Source of the DNA: Lysobacterales bacterium
GTDB lineage: Bacteria > Pseudomonadota > Gammaproteobacteria > Xanthomonadales > Ahniellaceae
Reading direction: 5' to 3'
NCBI GenBank assembly: GCA_016721845.1
Contig: JADKHK010000013.1
Location: forward strand, 620,001-684,000
DNA length: 64,000 bases
Under the pieces are notes generated by a model, which was given only the letters and a program-made list of their open reading frames with translations, was not told the origin of the DNA and made no database searches. Made by a program: the position numbers and the translations under genes. Shown here piece after piece: positions 10,358-18,844 of the stretch. The first letter of the stretch is position 1; each line of letters begins with the position of its first letter.

Positions 10358-10432
10358 CGGTCGACCTCGATTCGGGCAGGGCGGCGGGGCTGCCGGTAGA
10401 CTACACGGCCCGAGCCAGCGCCCAGAATCCCC

Positions 10433-11746
10433 TTGAATCGACGTGTTTCCGCCGAGCCGATGCAGCTCGACATCCAGAACTTCACCCACGACGGCCGCGG
10501 CGTTGCGCGCGTCGAAGGCAAGGCGGTCTTCGTGACCGGCGCCCTCGTCGGCGAGCGCGTGATCGCGAAGCTCACCGCCAAGCATCGCCAGTTCGATGAA
10601 GCCGAAGTCGTCGAGGTCCTGCAGGCGTCTCCCGATCGTGTGGTGCCGGGATGCGCCCATTTCGGCGTCTGTGGCGGCTGTGCGCTGCAACATCTCGCCC
10701 CGGCGGCGCAGATCGCGGCGAAGCAGCAGACCTTGCTCGACAACCTCGGCCGAATCGGTGATGTCACTCCGAAACGCATCCTCGAACCCCTGCAGGGTGA
10801 CGCCTGGGGTTACCGTCGCCGTGGTCGACTGTCGGTGCGCCATGTCGAGAAGAAGGGACGTGTGCTGGTCGGTTTCCGCGAGACCAATGGCAAGTTCGTG
10901 GCCGACCTCCAACGTTGCCCGGTCGTGTTGCCGGCGATCGGCGAACGCCTGACCGCAATCGCCGAACTACTGGCCTCGATGGATGCCGTGCGCGAGATTC
11001 CGCAGATCGAGTTCGCCTGTGGCGACGCGCTCACGGTGCTGGTGTTCCGTCATTTGCAGCCGTTGTCGGCGGGTGATCTCGCCAAACTCCAGGCATTCGC
11101 GCAGCGCGAACAACTCGCGGTGATGCTGCAGCCAAAGGGGCCGGAGTCGTTGCACGCACTGTGGCCGGAGCAGATCGAGTTGTACTTCGACATTCCGCGC
11201 TTCGACCTGCGCCTCGACTTCGATGCGCTGGATTTCATCCAGGTCAATGCCGCGATCAATGCGCGCATGATCGACCATGCTCTGGGCCTGCTTGCCGTGC
11301 AACCGGATGAATCGATCTTGGATCTTTTCTGCGGTCTCGGCAATTTCACGTTGCCGCTGGCGCGTGTGGCGAAGTCGGTCGTTGGTGTCGAGGGCGACCA
11401 CGCGCTGGTCGCTCGGGCGCGGCGCAATGCCGAACGCAACGGCATCGGCAATGCCGAGTTCTTCATGGCCGATCTGGCCGAGAACCAGCGTGACGCGGCC
11501 TGGGCGAAACGTCACTATGACCGCGTCCTGCTCGATCCGGCACGCGCCGGGGCCGACAAGCTGATCGAATGGTTCCCGTTCAAGCAGGTGAAGCGGGTCG
11601 TCTACGTGTCCTGTCATCCGGCGTCGCTGGCACGGGATGCCGGCCTGCTCGTGCGAGAACATGGCTTCAAGCTCAAGGCGGCGGGCGTGATGGACATGTT
11701 CCCACACACCGCCCATGTCGAATCCATCGCCATGTTCGAGCGTTGA
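10433..11746 (+). CDS. rlmD: 23S rRNA (uracil(1939)-C(5))-methyltransferase RlmD
   Basis: A 437-residue SAM-dependent rRNA methyltransferase of the RumA family. It has an N-terminal TRAM domain (DIQNFTHDGRGVARVEGKAV), four cysteines for the [4Fe-4S] cluster (C74, C80, C83 in CAHFGVCGGC, and C162 in QRCPVV), the SAM motif LDLFCGLGNFTLPLA and the catalytic cysteine in VYVSCHPASL. The start given is TTG at 10433; ATG at 10460 (MQLDIQNF) is a good alternative, and neither has a clear Shine-Dalgarno sequence. The CYTH gene starts one base after the stop. Confidence 0.93.
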   Translation: MNRRVSAEPMQLDIQNFTHDGRGVARVEGKAVFVTGALVGERVIAKLTAKHRQFDEAEVVEVLQASPDRVVPGCAHFGVCGGCALQHLAPAAQIAAKQQTLLDNLGRIGDVTPKRILEPLQGDAWGYRRRGRLSVRHVEKKGRVLVGFRETNGKFVADLQRCPVVLPAIGERLTAIAELLASMDAVREIPQIEFACGDALTVLVFRHLQPLSAGDLAKLQAFAQREQLAVMLQPKGPESLHALWPEQIELYFDIPRFDLRLDFDALDFIQVNAAINARMIDHALGLLAVQPDESILDLFCGLGNFTLPLARVAKSVVGVEGDHALVARARRNAERNGIGNAEFFMADLAENQRDAAWAKRHYDRVLLDPARAGADKLIEWFPFKQVKRVVYVSCHPASLARDAGLLVREHGFKLKAAGVMDMFPHTAHVESIAMFER

Positions 11747-11747
11747 G

Positions 11748-12245
11748 ATGGGCGTCGAGATCGAACGCAAGTTCCTGGTGCGCGGCAATGCGTGGCGCGA
11801 ACAGGTCACGCGCCGCATCGTGATGGACCAGGGCTATCTCGGCGGCGATCGCTGCTCGGTACGAGTGCGCCTGGAGGGCGATGCCGCGATGCTCAACATC
11901 AAGTCGCGCGAAGCCGGCGCACGCCGCCTCGAGTTCGAGTATCCGTTGCCGCTCGCGGACGCGCAGGACTTGCTTGAGCAGCTGTCCGGTCCGCGCGTCA
12001 CCAAGACGCGGCATCATGTCACCGTCGATGCTGCGTTGTTCGAGATCGACGAATTCGCGGGTGCGAATGGTGGCTTGATCGTGGCGGAAATCGAGCTGGA
12101 TGCGGTCGACGCAACTTTCCCCCGTCCCGAGTGGCTCGGTCGCGAAATCACCCACGAGATTCGCTTCTACAATCTGCGTCTGGCCGAATCGCCGTTCTCC
12201 GAGTGGCCGGATCGCGACGCATTGATCAAGGAAATCGCATGCTGA
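11748..12245 (+). CDS. CYTH domain protein, probable inorganic triphosphatase
   Basis: A 165-residue single-domain CYTH protein. The family signature ExExK appears as EIERKFLV at residues 4-11, with the paired Arg/Lys strand residues (SVRVRLEG, LNIKSREAG) and acidic strand ends (RRLEFEYPLP, IVAEIELD) that line the triphosphate tunnel. Such short CYTH proteins are mostly triphosphatases; adenylate cyclase activity cannot be excluded from sequence. The gene lies between rlmD and nagZ and overlaps nagZ by seven bases. Confidence 0.85.
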   Translation: MGVEIERKFLVRGNAWREQVTRRIVMDQGYLGGDRCSVRVRLEGDAAMLNIKSREAGARRLEFEYPLPLADAQDLLEQLSGPRVTKTRHHVTVDAALFEIDEFAGANGGLIVAEIELDAVDATFPRPEWLGREITHEIRFYNLRLAESPFSEWPDRDALIKEIAC

Positions 12246-13252
12246 TGATCGGCATTGCCGGCAAGACGCTGGCTCCCGAAGAATTCGACTGGATCCGTGC
12301 ACCGATGGTCTGCGGCGTCATTCTGTTCACGCGGAATTTTTCGTCGCGTGAGCAGTTGCTCGCCCTGTGCGCCGAACTTCGCGCCGCACGAGGGGAAGAG
12401 TTCCTGATCGCGGTGGACCAGGAAGGCGGCCCGGTACAGCGCTTTCGCGAGGGGTTCACGGCGCTGCCGGCGTTGGCACTGTTCGGCGAGCGCTATGCCA
12501 TCGATGCCGCCGGTGCGCTCGCATTGGCGGAACAACACGGTTGGCTGATGGCTTGCGAAATGCTCGCGCTCGGCATCGACCTGAGTTTTGCACCCTGTGT
12601 CGACCTGAAACGAGGCAATCGCGCCATTGGCCAGCGCGCGTTCCATGACGATCCGGCAGTAGTGGCGGCCTTCGCAGCGGCCTACGTGCGCGGCATGCAC
12701 AAGGCCGGCATGGCGGCGACCCTGAAACACTTTCCCGGCCATGGCTCGGTGCTGGAAGACACCCATTTCGATGCCGCGGTCGATCCACGGCCGTTCGCCG
12801 TGATCGAGCGCGAAGACCTGTATCCCTTCACCGCAGGATTCGCCGCGCAAGCCGAAGCGGTGATGATGGCGCACGTCAGTTATCCCGCCGTCGCCCCCGA
12901 GCCTGCGGGCTACTCGCCCTATTGGATCCGCGACGTGCTGCGTGAGCGCTTGAAGTTCGCTGGCATCGTGTTCTCGGACGACATCGGCATGGCTGCGGCC
13001 GAGTCCGCGGGCGGCATCAAGGCACGCATCGACGCGCACCTGGATGCCGGTTGCGACATCGTCCTGGTCTGCGCGCCAACCCTGGTGGCCGAAGCCATCG
13101 TCGCGGTGTCGCAGCGCCAAGCCTTGCCGATGGCGAGACTGGCGTCGCTGCGCGCGCGCGCTGTCCCGCAGTGGTCGCAGTTGCTCGCGGCCGATGAGTT
13201 CATCCAAACCCGCGCTGGCCTCGCCGCGCTCAGCCAGGAGTCCGTGGCATGA
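12239..13252 (+). CDS. nagZ: Beta-N-acetylhexosaminidase NagZ
   Basis: A 337-residue glycoside hydrolase family 3 enzyme (E. coli NagZ has 341) that removes N-acetylglucosamine from anhydromuropeptides in cell wall recycling. The GH3 signature KHFPGHGSVLEDTHFD contains the His loop, and the nucleophile Asp lies in VFSDDIGM. The DQEGGPVQRFR segment is also typical. It is cytoplasmic, with no signal peptide. The ATG at 12239 gives the family start MLMIGIAG; an ATG six bases later is also possible. It overlaps the next gene, hpt, by four bases. Confidence 0.95.
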   Translation: MLMIGIAGKTLAPEEFDWIRAPMVCGVILFTRNFSSREQLLALCAELRAARGEEFLIAVDQEGGPVQRFREGFTALPALALFGERYAIDAAGALALAEQHGWLMACEMLALGIDLSFAPCVDLKRGNRAIGQRAFHDDPAVVAAFAAAYVRGMHKAGMAATLKHFPGHGSVLEDTHFDAAVDPRPFAVIEREDLYPFTAGFAAQAEAVMMAHVSYPAVAPEPAGYSPYWIRDVLRERLKFAGIVFSDDIGMAAAESAGGIKARIDAHLDAGCDIVLVCAPTLVAEAIVAVSQRQALPMARLASLRARAVPQWSQLLAADEFIQTRAGLAALSQESVA

Positions 13253-13800
13253 ATGCCCATCCGCTGTCCGAAGCCCTGAAACACTCCGACTGTCTCTGGT
13301 CGCGCGAGCAGCTGTTCAGCGAGATCGCGCGTCTCGGCCGCGAACTGGATGCTGCCTATGCCGATTGCCCGCAGCCGCCGATCTTCCTGACCGTGATGAA
13401 CGGCGGCATGTTCTTCGGTGCATATCTGGCGCACGCGAGTGGCGTCGATTTCCACTTCGACTACGTGCATGCGACACGCTATCGCAGCGGCACCCTCGGG
13501 CACGCGCTGGAACTGGTGAAGGCGCCGCGCACGCCGCTCAAGGGACGCGACGTGCTGATCGTCGACGACATTCTCGACGAAGGCAAAACCCTGGTGATGG
13601 TGCGCGATTGGTGCCTGGCACAGGGTGCTGCCTCGGTGCGCATCGCGGTGCTGGCCGAGAAGAAGCATGATCGCTGCGTGCCCGGCTTCAAGGCCGACTT
13701 CATCGGGGTCGATGTTGCCGATCGCTATGTCTACGGCTTCGGCATGGATTACTACGAGCAGGGTCGCAACCTCGATGCCATCTACGCGTTGAAGGACTGA
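13249..13800 (+). CDS. hpt: Hypoxanthine-guanine phosphoribosyltransferase
   Basis: A 183-residue purine salvage enzyme that joins hypoxanthine or guanine to PRPP. The PRPP-binding motif is VLIVDDILDEGKT, and VMNGGMFFGAYLA and the C-terminal VDVADRYVYGFGMDYYEQGRNL match the base-binding and hood regions. It overlaps nagZ by four bases and is followed four bases later by the thioinosine phosphorylase. The pairing makes sense, because phosphorolysis of methylthioinosine releases hypoxanthine, which this enzyme would recapture. Confidence 0.93.
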   Translation: MNAHPLSEALKHSDCLWSREQLFSEIARLGRELDAAYADCPQPPIFLTVMNGGMFFGAYLAHASGVDFHFDYVHATRYRSGTLGHALELVKAPRTPLKGRDVLIVDDILDEGKTLVMVRDWCLAQGAASVRIAVLAEKKHDRCVPGFKADFIGVDVADRYVYGFGMDYYEQGRNLDAIYALKD

Positions 13801-13804
13801 GCCG

Positions 13805-14557
13805 ATGAGCGTTGAACTGGGTCTGATCGGGGGTACCGGCCTGTATGCGTTTCCGGGGCTGTCGAACGCGACGCGCGTCGAGATCGATACGCCCTTCGGC
13901 GCGCCGTCGGGTGCCTATGTCTGTGGTGAGCTCGATGGATGCCGCGTCGCCTTCCTGGCACGTCATGGCGAGTCGCATACGGTCGCTCCGCATCGGGTGA
14001 ACTATCGCGCCAACGTGCACGGCTTCAAGCAACTCGGCTGCCGTCAGGTGATTGGCATCAATGCCGTCGGCGGCATCCGCCACGACATGGGGCCGCGTGT
14101 CCTGGTGATCCCGGATCAGATCATCGATTACACCCATGGTCGCGCGAGCAGCTACAGCGATCGCCCGGACACCAAGGTCGAGCACATTGACTTCTCCTTC
14201 CCGTACACACCGGCTTTGCGCGCGCGTCTGTTGACGGCGGCGAAGCAGGCGGGCATCGCGGCGATCGATGGCGGCTGTTACGGCGCGACTCAGGGGCCGC
14301 GACTGGAGACCGTGGCCGAGATCGCGCGCCTGCGCCGCGATGGCTGCGACCTGGTCGGCATGACCGGCATGCCTGAAGCGGTGCTGGCACGGGAACTCGG
14401 CCTCGACTACGCCTGCATCGCGCTGATCGCGAACTGGGCTGCGGGTTGCGGCGATGAAGGCGAGATCAGCATCGAGGAAATCTACGCACATCTGGCGGCG
14501 GCCACGGCCCAGGTGCCGCCCTTGGTCCGGGCGCTGTTGGCGATGAATCCGCGCTGA
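13805..14557 (+). CDS. S-methyl-5'-thioinosine phosphorylase
   Basis: A 250-residue member of the purine nucleoside phosphorylase / MTAP family. Visible motifs are the N-terminal GLIGGTGLYAFPG, the phosphate-binding FLARHGESHTVAPHRVNYRAN, NAVGGI, the YGATQGPRLET segment and GMTGMPEAVLARELGLDYAC. Near the C-terminus IANWAAG has Asn where adenine-specific MTAP enzymes have an Asp-containing motif, which points to the 6-oxopurine substrate methylthioinosine, as in the Pseudomonas aeruginosa enzyme encoded next to nagZ. Specificity is inferred from this residue and from the nagZ-hpt context; plain MTA phosphorylase is the alternative. Confidence 0.85.
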   Translation: MSVELGLIGGTGLYAFPGLSNATRVEIDTPFGAPSGAYVCGELDGCRVAFLARHGESHTVAPHRVNYRANVHGFKQLGCRQVIGINAVGGIRHDMGPRVLVIPDQIIDYTHGRASSYSDRPDTKVEHIDFSFPYTPALRARLLTAAKQAGIAAIDGGCYGATQGPRLETVAEIARLRRDGCDLVGMTGMPEAVLARELGLDYACIALIANWAAGCGDEGEISIEEIYAHLAAATAQVPPLVRALLAMNPR

Positions 14558-14645
14558 AGGCTTGTAATTATTTTCAATCTGGGAAAAACTCTGGTCGCTG
14601 CGCCGTCGTGGCCAGCCGAGTTTCCTTTCAAGGGTTTGTCCAGCA

Positions 14646-14852
14646 ATGCGCACCGGTACCGTGAAGTGGTTCAACGACGCGAAGGGCTTTGGCTTCATCG
14701 CGCCTGATGACGGCGGCGAAGATGTCTTCGTCCATTACTCTGCCATCACCGCGAAGGGCTTCCGCAGCCTTCAGGAAGGCCAGAAGGTGAGCTTCGAAGT
14801 CCAGCAAGGACCGAAGGGCGCACAGGCCGCAAGCGTCGTCCCGGTCGGCTGA
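14646..14852 (+). CDS. Cold-shock domain protein
   Basis: A 68-residue CspA-family single-stranded nucleic acid binding protein. Both RNA-binding motifs are present, KGFGFIAP (RNP1) and VFVHYSAI (RNP2), in a single OB-fold. It stands alone between the purine salvage operon and a convergent ABC exporter gene. The 88-bp upstream gap contains an A+T-rich stretch (14562-14588) that stands out from the GC-rich surroundings and is the likely promoter area. An intrinsic terminator follows the stop. Whether it is cold-induced or constitutive cannot be told from sequence. Confidence 0.95.
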   Translation: MRTGTVKWFNDAKGFGFIAPDDGGEDVFVHYSAITAKGFRSLQEGQKVSFEVQQGPKGAQAASVVPVG

Positions 14853-14874
14853 TCCGACCCCGCAACGATGCTGG

Positions 14875-14900
14875 AAAAACCCCGCTCCGGCGGGGTTTTT
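14875..14900 (+). terminator. Intrinsic terminator after the cold-shock gene (bidirectional)
   Basis: AAAAACCCCGC and GCGGGGTTTTT form a perfect 11-bp stem with a four-base loop, followed by CTTTTT. The A-run and T-run are symmetric, so it should end transcription from the cold-shock gene on the plus strand and from the ABC exporter gene on the minus strand. Confidence 0.92.
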
Positions 14901-14904
14901 CTTT

Positions 14905-16677
14905 TTAGTGCTGAGGCATCGTGAATTGCAGGCGCGCCAGTTCGGCATAAAGGCCGCCGGCCTGCATCAGTTCCGAATGGGTGCCGATGGCCTGGATGCG
15001 ACCCTGGTCGAGCACGACGATTCGGTCGGCTTTCTGCACGGTGGCGAGCCGATGCGCGATGATGATCGTGGTGCGGCTGCCCATTACGGCATCGATGGCC
15101 TCCTGGATCGCTGCCTCGGATTGCGCGTCGAGTGCACTGGTCGCTTCGTCCAGCAGCAGAATCGGCGCATCGCGCAGCAGCGCCCGAGCGATCGCGATGC
15201 GTTGGCGCTGGCCGCCAGAGAGCCGGACGCCGCGCTCACCCAGTTCCGCGGCGTACCCGCCGGGCTGGGCGATGATGAACTCGTGGGCCTGGGCCGCCCG
15301 GGCAGCGCGCTCGATCTCGGCCCGGGTCGCGTCGTCTCGGCCCATCGCGATGTTCGATGCGGCGTCCATCGCGAAGATCACCGGATGCTGTGGCACGAGG
15401 GCGATACGACTGCGCAAATCGGTGAGGCGGGTGGTTTCGATCGGTTGATCATCGATCAGGATTGTTCCGGACTCAGCCTCGTGGAAGCGCAGCAGCAACT
15501 GGAACAGGGTGCTCTTGCCGGCACCGCTGGGACCGACCAGGGCGATCGTTTCGCCGGGACGGATGTCGAGCGAGAAGTCGTCGAGCGCGATCTGCTCGGG
15601 GCGGCTCGGATAACGGAAACGCACGTGCTCGAAACGAATTGCGCCGCGTCCCAGTTGGGGCGCCGGAAGGGCATCGACGTGGTCGCGCACGGCGGGGTCG
15701 GTGTGCAGCAGTTCGGCGATCCGCTCCATCGCACCCGCAGCGCGCTGCACTTCGCCCCAGACTTCGGTGAGCGCGCCGACTGAACCCGCTGCGGTGACCG
15801 CGTAGAACACGAATTGGCCGAGCGTGCCGGCAGTCATGTTGCCGGCGAGTACGTCCTTGGCGCCGATCCACAACACCAGGGTGATCGCGCCGAATACCAG
15901 CAGGATCACCATCAGTGTCAGCCACGCACGGGTGCCGATGCGGCGGCGCGCCGTCGCCAACGAACGCAGGATGGTGCCGTCGAAGCGCAGCGCTTCGGCC
16001 GCCTCGCGCGTATATGCCTGCAGCGTCTGGATCGCGCCGAGCGATTCGGCCGCCTGCGCGCTGGCGTCGGCAATGCGTTCCTGCGACTCCTTGGACAGGC
16101 CGCGCACGCGTCGGCCGAAGAAGATGATCGGCAGGATCGCGAGCGGTATCACCAGCGCCGCGAACCCGGCCAGCTTCGGGCTGGTGACGACCAGCAGCAC
16201 GCTGGCGCCGACCAGCATCACTGCACTGCGCAGCGCGACCGAGACCGAGGAGCCGATGACCGTCTGCACCAGTTCGGCATCGGCGGTGATGCGCGACAGC
16301 AGTTCGCCGCTGCGGCTGCGCTCGAAGAAGCTGGTGTCGAGTGTCAGCAGATGCGCGTACAAGCGCCGTCGCAGGTCGGCGACGACCGACTCGCCCAGCA
16401 TCGAGATGAACCAGAAGCGCAGCGAGGTGGCGACGGCCAGGACGCCGGCGACGATGAACAGGCCGAGGAAACTGCGGTCGATGGCCGAGGGATCAGCGCC
16501 GGAAAAACCGTGATCGATCATCTGGCCGACCGACCAGGGCAAGGTCAGCGTCGCCGCGGTCGAGATCGCCAGAAACAGCAGCCAACCCAGGGCGAGCCCA
16601 CGATAGGGCCGCAAGTAGGGCAGCAGTGCACGCAGCGGCTTCAGGCCGGGCTTCGGCTGTGGGTCGGGTTCGGACAT
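14905..16677 (-). CDS. ABC exporter, fused permease-ATPase (MsbA/LmrA-like)
   Basis: A 590-residue half-transporter with an N-terminal six-helix membrane domain (about residues 20-320) and a C-terminal nucleotide-binding domain. ATPase motifs: Walker A GPSGAGKST, Q-loop ALVPQHPVIF, signature LSGGQRQRIAIARAL, Walker B ILLLDEATSALD and H-loop IIIAHRLATV. It would work as a homodimer exporting lipid, peptide or drug-like substrates; the substrate cannot be read from sequence. It lies 48 bp downstream of yigZ and may be the last gene of the sigma factor-yigZ transcript. Confidence 0.9.
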   Translation of the reverse strand: MSEPDPQPKPGLKPLRALLPYLRPYRGLALGWLLFLAISTAATLTLPWSVGQMIDHGFSGADPSAIDRSFLGLFIVAGVLAVATSLRFWFISMLGESVVADLRRRLYAHLLTLDTSFFERSRSGELLSRITADAELVQTVIGSSVSVALRSAVMLVGASVLLVVTSPKLAGFAALVIPLAILPIIFFGRRVRGLSKESQERIADASAQAAESLGAIQTLQAYTREAAEALRFDGTILRSLATARRRIGTRAWLTLMVILLVFGAITLVLWIGAKDVLAGNMTAGTLGQFVFYAVTAAGSVGALTEVWGEVQRAAGAMERIAELLHTDPAVRDHVDALPAPQLGRGAIRFEHVRFRYPSRPEQIALDDFSLDIRPGETIALVGPSGAGKSTLFQLLLRFHEAESGTILIDDQPIETTRLTDLRSRIALVPQHPVIFAMDAASNIAMGRDDATRAEIERAARAAQAHEFIIAQPGGYAAELGERGVRLSGGQRQRIAIARALLRDAPILLLDEATSALDAQSEAAIQEAIDAVMGSRTTIIIAHRLATVQKADRIVVLDQGRIQAIGTHSELMQAGGLYAELARLQFTMPQH

Positions 16678-16725
16678 CGTTCGATTGTGGGGGCTGGCCG
16701 CGGCGACACAAGTCGTTTGCGCGAA

Positions 16726-17319
16726 TCAGTCGAGCAGACGCAGCGTCGCCTGGCCGCGGGTGGCGTCACGCAGGGCGATGCCGAGGCGATCAATCTGGTC
16801 GGCGCGCACGTTGATCTGCAGGGTGACGCCATCGGCGTCGAAGGCTTCGTTGTTTTTTTCTGCGGCCAGCGCGTCGATCAGCGCATGCACGGTGCCGAGA
16901 TGGGCGAACCCGGCTGAAATCTCGGCCGCCTGCATGGCCACGCGTTCGAGTCGCTCCGCGGTGCGCAGGCATTCCGCAGCGGCACCGCCATAGGCGCGCA
17001 CCAGGCCGCCGGCACCCAGCTTGATACCGCCGAACCAGCGCGTGACCACGACTGCAACCAGATCCAAGCCTTGTCCGTCGATCGCGGCCAGTATCGGACG
17101 CCCCGCCGTGCCAGCCGGTTCATCGGCATCATCGAACCGGTAAAGCTCGCCGATGCGATAGGCCCAGCAGTTGTGGCGCGCATCGGCATCGCTGGCGCCG
17201 GCGATGAAGGCCAGGGCCGCCGCGACGTCGGATGCCGGCGCGGCCTGCGCGATGAAACGACTCTTCTTGATCTCGATCTCGAAGCGATGCGGCGCCGCCA
17301 GGGTCGGCCGCAGACTCAT
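16726..17319 (-). CDS. yigZ: YigZ/IMPACT family protein
   Basis: A 197-residue member of the UPF0029/IMPACT family. The conserved N-terminal domain is clear: IKKSRFIAQAAP, DARHNCWAYRIG, the DEPAGTAGRPIL segment and VVVTRWFGGIKLGAGGLVRAYG. The C-terminal domain (about 140-197) has the ferredoxin-like ending typical of YigZ. Family members are thought to bind nucleic acid or ribosomes, but the bacterial function is not established. The start overlaps the stop of the upstream gene by four bases (ATGA), so it is translated with the anti-sigma-like gene. Confidence 0.9.
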   Translation of the reverse strand: MSLRPTLAAPHRFEIEIKKSRFIAQAAPASDVAAALAFIAGASDADARHNCWAYRIGELYRFDDADEPAGTAGRPILAAIDGQGLDLVAVVVTRWFGGIKLGAGGLVRAYGGAAAECLRTAERLERVAMQAAEISAGFAHLGTVHALIDALAAEKNNEAFDADGVTLQINVRADQIDRLGIALRDATRGQATLRLLD

Positions 17320-18176
17320 GGGTCGTAGCGGCGCAGATCGGTCGGGATGACGACGTCGGGATAGGCCAGGTGGAACGCGTGCAGTTCGGTGCGCGCCTCG
17401 GTATGGCGTCCGTCGCGCACAAGCTGGCGGATGTGCGCCAGCCATGGCGCAGGCGCGCGCAAGTCGGCCTTGCGTTTCGAGCTTGCGTCGGTGCCGACAA
17501 TGGCTTCGTCGCCCTCGCTGCGCAGGCGCCCGCCTTCGGCGGACAGGCCACCCAGCGCATCAGTGACCGCCGGTGCGGCCGCCGTTGCCGGTGCGGCGAT
17601 GTTCTGGCGCCGCTCCGGAATCGCGGCTGCACCACCGTAGTCGGCCCGCTGATGCGGGTCCGGCACCCCCGATTTCTGCTCGGCCGGCGCCGGAGCGGCC
17701 AGTGCTTCGGCCGCGGCCTGCGGCAACGCCTGCTTGGCCAGCGCCTCGTCCTTGAACGCCTGCGGCTCGGTTGGGACGGGTGGCGGCGGGGGGGCGGGCG
17801 GTGGCGGTGCGCTCGGCAACTGCGCCATTTCCAGGCCCTTGTCGCGGCTGCGATGGTCGCCCGACACGACATCCACTTCGAACACTTCTTCGCGCGTCGC
17901 GGGTTTCGCAGCCGTGGTCGATTCCGGCATCTGGCGGGCCTCGAACACGCGCCAGCCGATACCGGCCGCGATCGCGACCCCGGCAAAACTGGCGGCGAGG
18001 GCGATCCAGCGCGGCGGCCGGTGTCGCACCGGCTCGGGATGCGCAACGGCTGCACGCGCCTTGGTCAGCACGGCGCGATCGAGCAGTGCGGTCGGCTCCG
18101 ATTGCGGCAGACGCTTGTACGCCGCCACCTCGGCCTCGTAGTCACGCATCAGGGCGTCGAGTTCCTGGTCGTTCAT
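17316..18176 (-). CDS. Single-pass membrane protein, probable anti-sigma factor
   Basis: A 286-residue protein with a short N-terminal cytoplasmic part (about 55 residues, ELDALMRDYEAEVAAYKRLP), one membrane helix at about residues 58-75 (IALAASFAGVAIAAGIGW) and a long periplasmic region. The periplasmic part is rich in Pro and Ala, with PPPPAPPPPPVP near residue 125, and ends in a small helical segment (APWLAHIRQLVRDGRHTEA) that resembles a TPR-like tail. Its position and overlap directly after an ECF sigma factor suggest that it controls that sigma factor. No zinc-finger anti-sigma motif is visible, so this is inference from topology and context. Confidence 0.6.
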   Translation of the reverse strand: MNDQELDALMRDYEAEVAAYKRLPQSEPTALLDRAVLTKARAAVAHPEPVRHRPPRWIALAASFAGVAIAAGIGWRVFEARQMPESTTAAKPATREEVFEVDVVSGDHRSRDKGLEMAQLPSAPPPPAPPPPPVPTEPQAFKDEALAKQALPQAAAEALAAPAPAEQKSGVPDPHQRADYGGAAAIPERRQNIAAPATAAAPAVTDALGGLSAEGGRLRSEGDEAIVGTDASSKRKADLRAPAPWLAHIRQLVRDGRHTEARTELHAFHLAYPDVVIPTDLRRYDP

Positions 18177-18727
18177 GCGTAGGACCTCAAGCTCACCCGC
18201 AGTTTTTCAAGGGCATAGCGCAATCGCGATTTAGCGGTTTCGCGACCGACACCCATGACTTCGCCGATTTCCTCGATGCCGAGCCCGTTCTCGACCCGCA
18301 GCAGGAAGGCGCCACGCTGGTCGGCCGGCAATTCGGCCAAGGCCTCCTGCAGGCGGCGCGATTGCTCGAAGTCGCTGAGCACGCGCTCGGGGCGTTCGCG
18401 CTCGTCGTTCTCGGCGACACGGAAGACGTTCTCGGCGGTTTCGCCATTGTCCTCGGGACGTTCGCGACGGTACTGGTCGATGACCAGGTTGTGCGCGATC
18501 TGCAGCAGCCAGGTCGAGAACTTGGCTTCGACGCGATAGCGCGCGCGCGCCTGGATCACCCGTCCCCAGACTTCCTGGAACAGTTCGTCGGCCAGCTCCC
18601 GCCGCTTCACGCCGCGCAGCAGGAACCGGAACAGCGGCCCGCGATGGCGCGTGTACAACGCCTCGAACGCACGCGCGTCGCCGCTTGCGTAGGCCAGCAT
18701 CAGTTCCTCGTCACTGCGTTCGGTCAT
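18173..18727 (-). CDS. ECF-type RNA polymerase sigma factor
   Basis: A 184-residue sigma-70 family factor with region 2 (FEALYTRHRGPLFRFLLRG, ELADELFQEVWGRVIQAR, KFSTWLLQIAHNLVIDQYRR) and region 4 (ALAELPADQRGAFLLRVEN, then GIEEIGEVMGVGRETAKSRL). The start MTERSDEELMLAYASGD is chosen over in-frame codons further up because it matches the family N-terminus. The stop overlaps the next gene, a membrane protein likely to be its anti-sigma factor. It is distinct from the rpoE product at 750-1352. The target regulon is unknown; yigZ and the ABC exporter downstream may be co-transcribed. Confidence 0.9.
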   Translation of the reverse strand: MTERSDEELMLAYASGDARAFEALYTRHRGPLFRFLLRGVKRRELADELFQEVWGRVIQARARYRVEAKFSTWLLQIAHNLVIDQYRRERPEDNGETAENVFRVAENDERERPERVLSDFEQSRRLQEALAELPADQRGAFLLRVENGLGIEEIGEVMGVGRETAKSRLRYALEKLRVSLRSYA

Positions 18728-18844
18728 CGTCGGCGAGCGTAAACGATGCGCCCGATGTGGCATAGCCTCGGGTGCGGGAGATTCGAACAGGGGCAGGGCG
18801 ATGGCGTTCACGGGCGGTGGAACGCGCTTGCCGTCGCTCCGGGG

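Noticed and set aside
10358..10912. Extension of the REC-HPt gene to a start at 10912
   Set aside because: The receiver domain begins exactly at the Met at 10357. The extension is antisense to the RlmD TRAM and Fe-S cysteine region.
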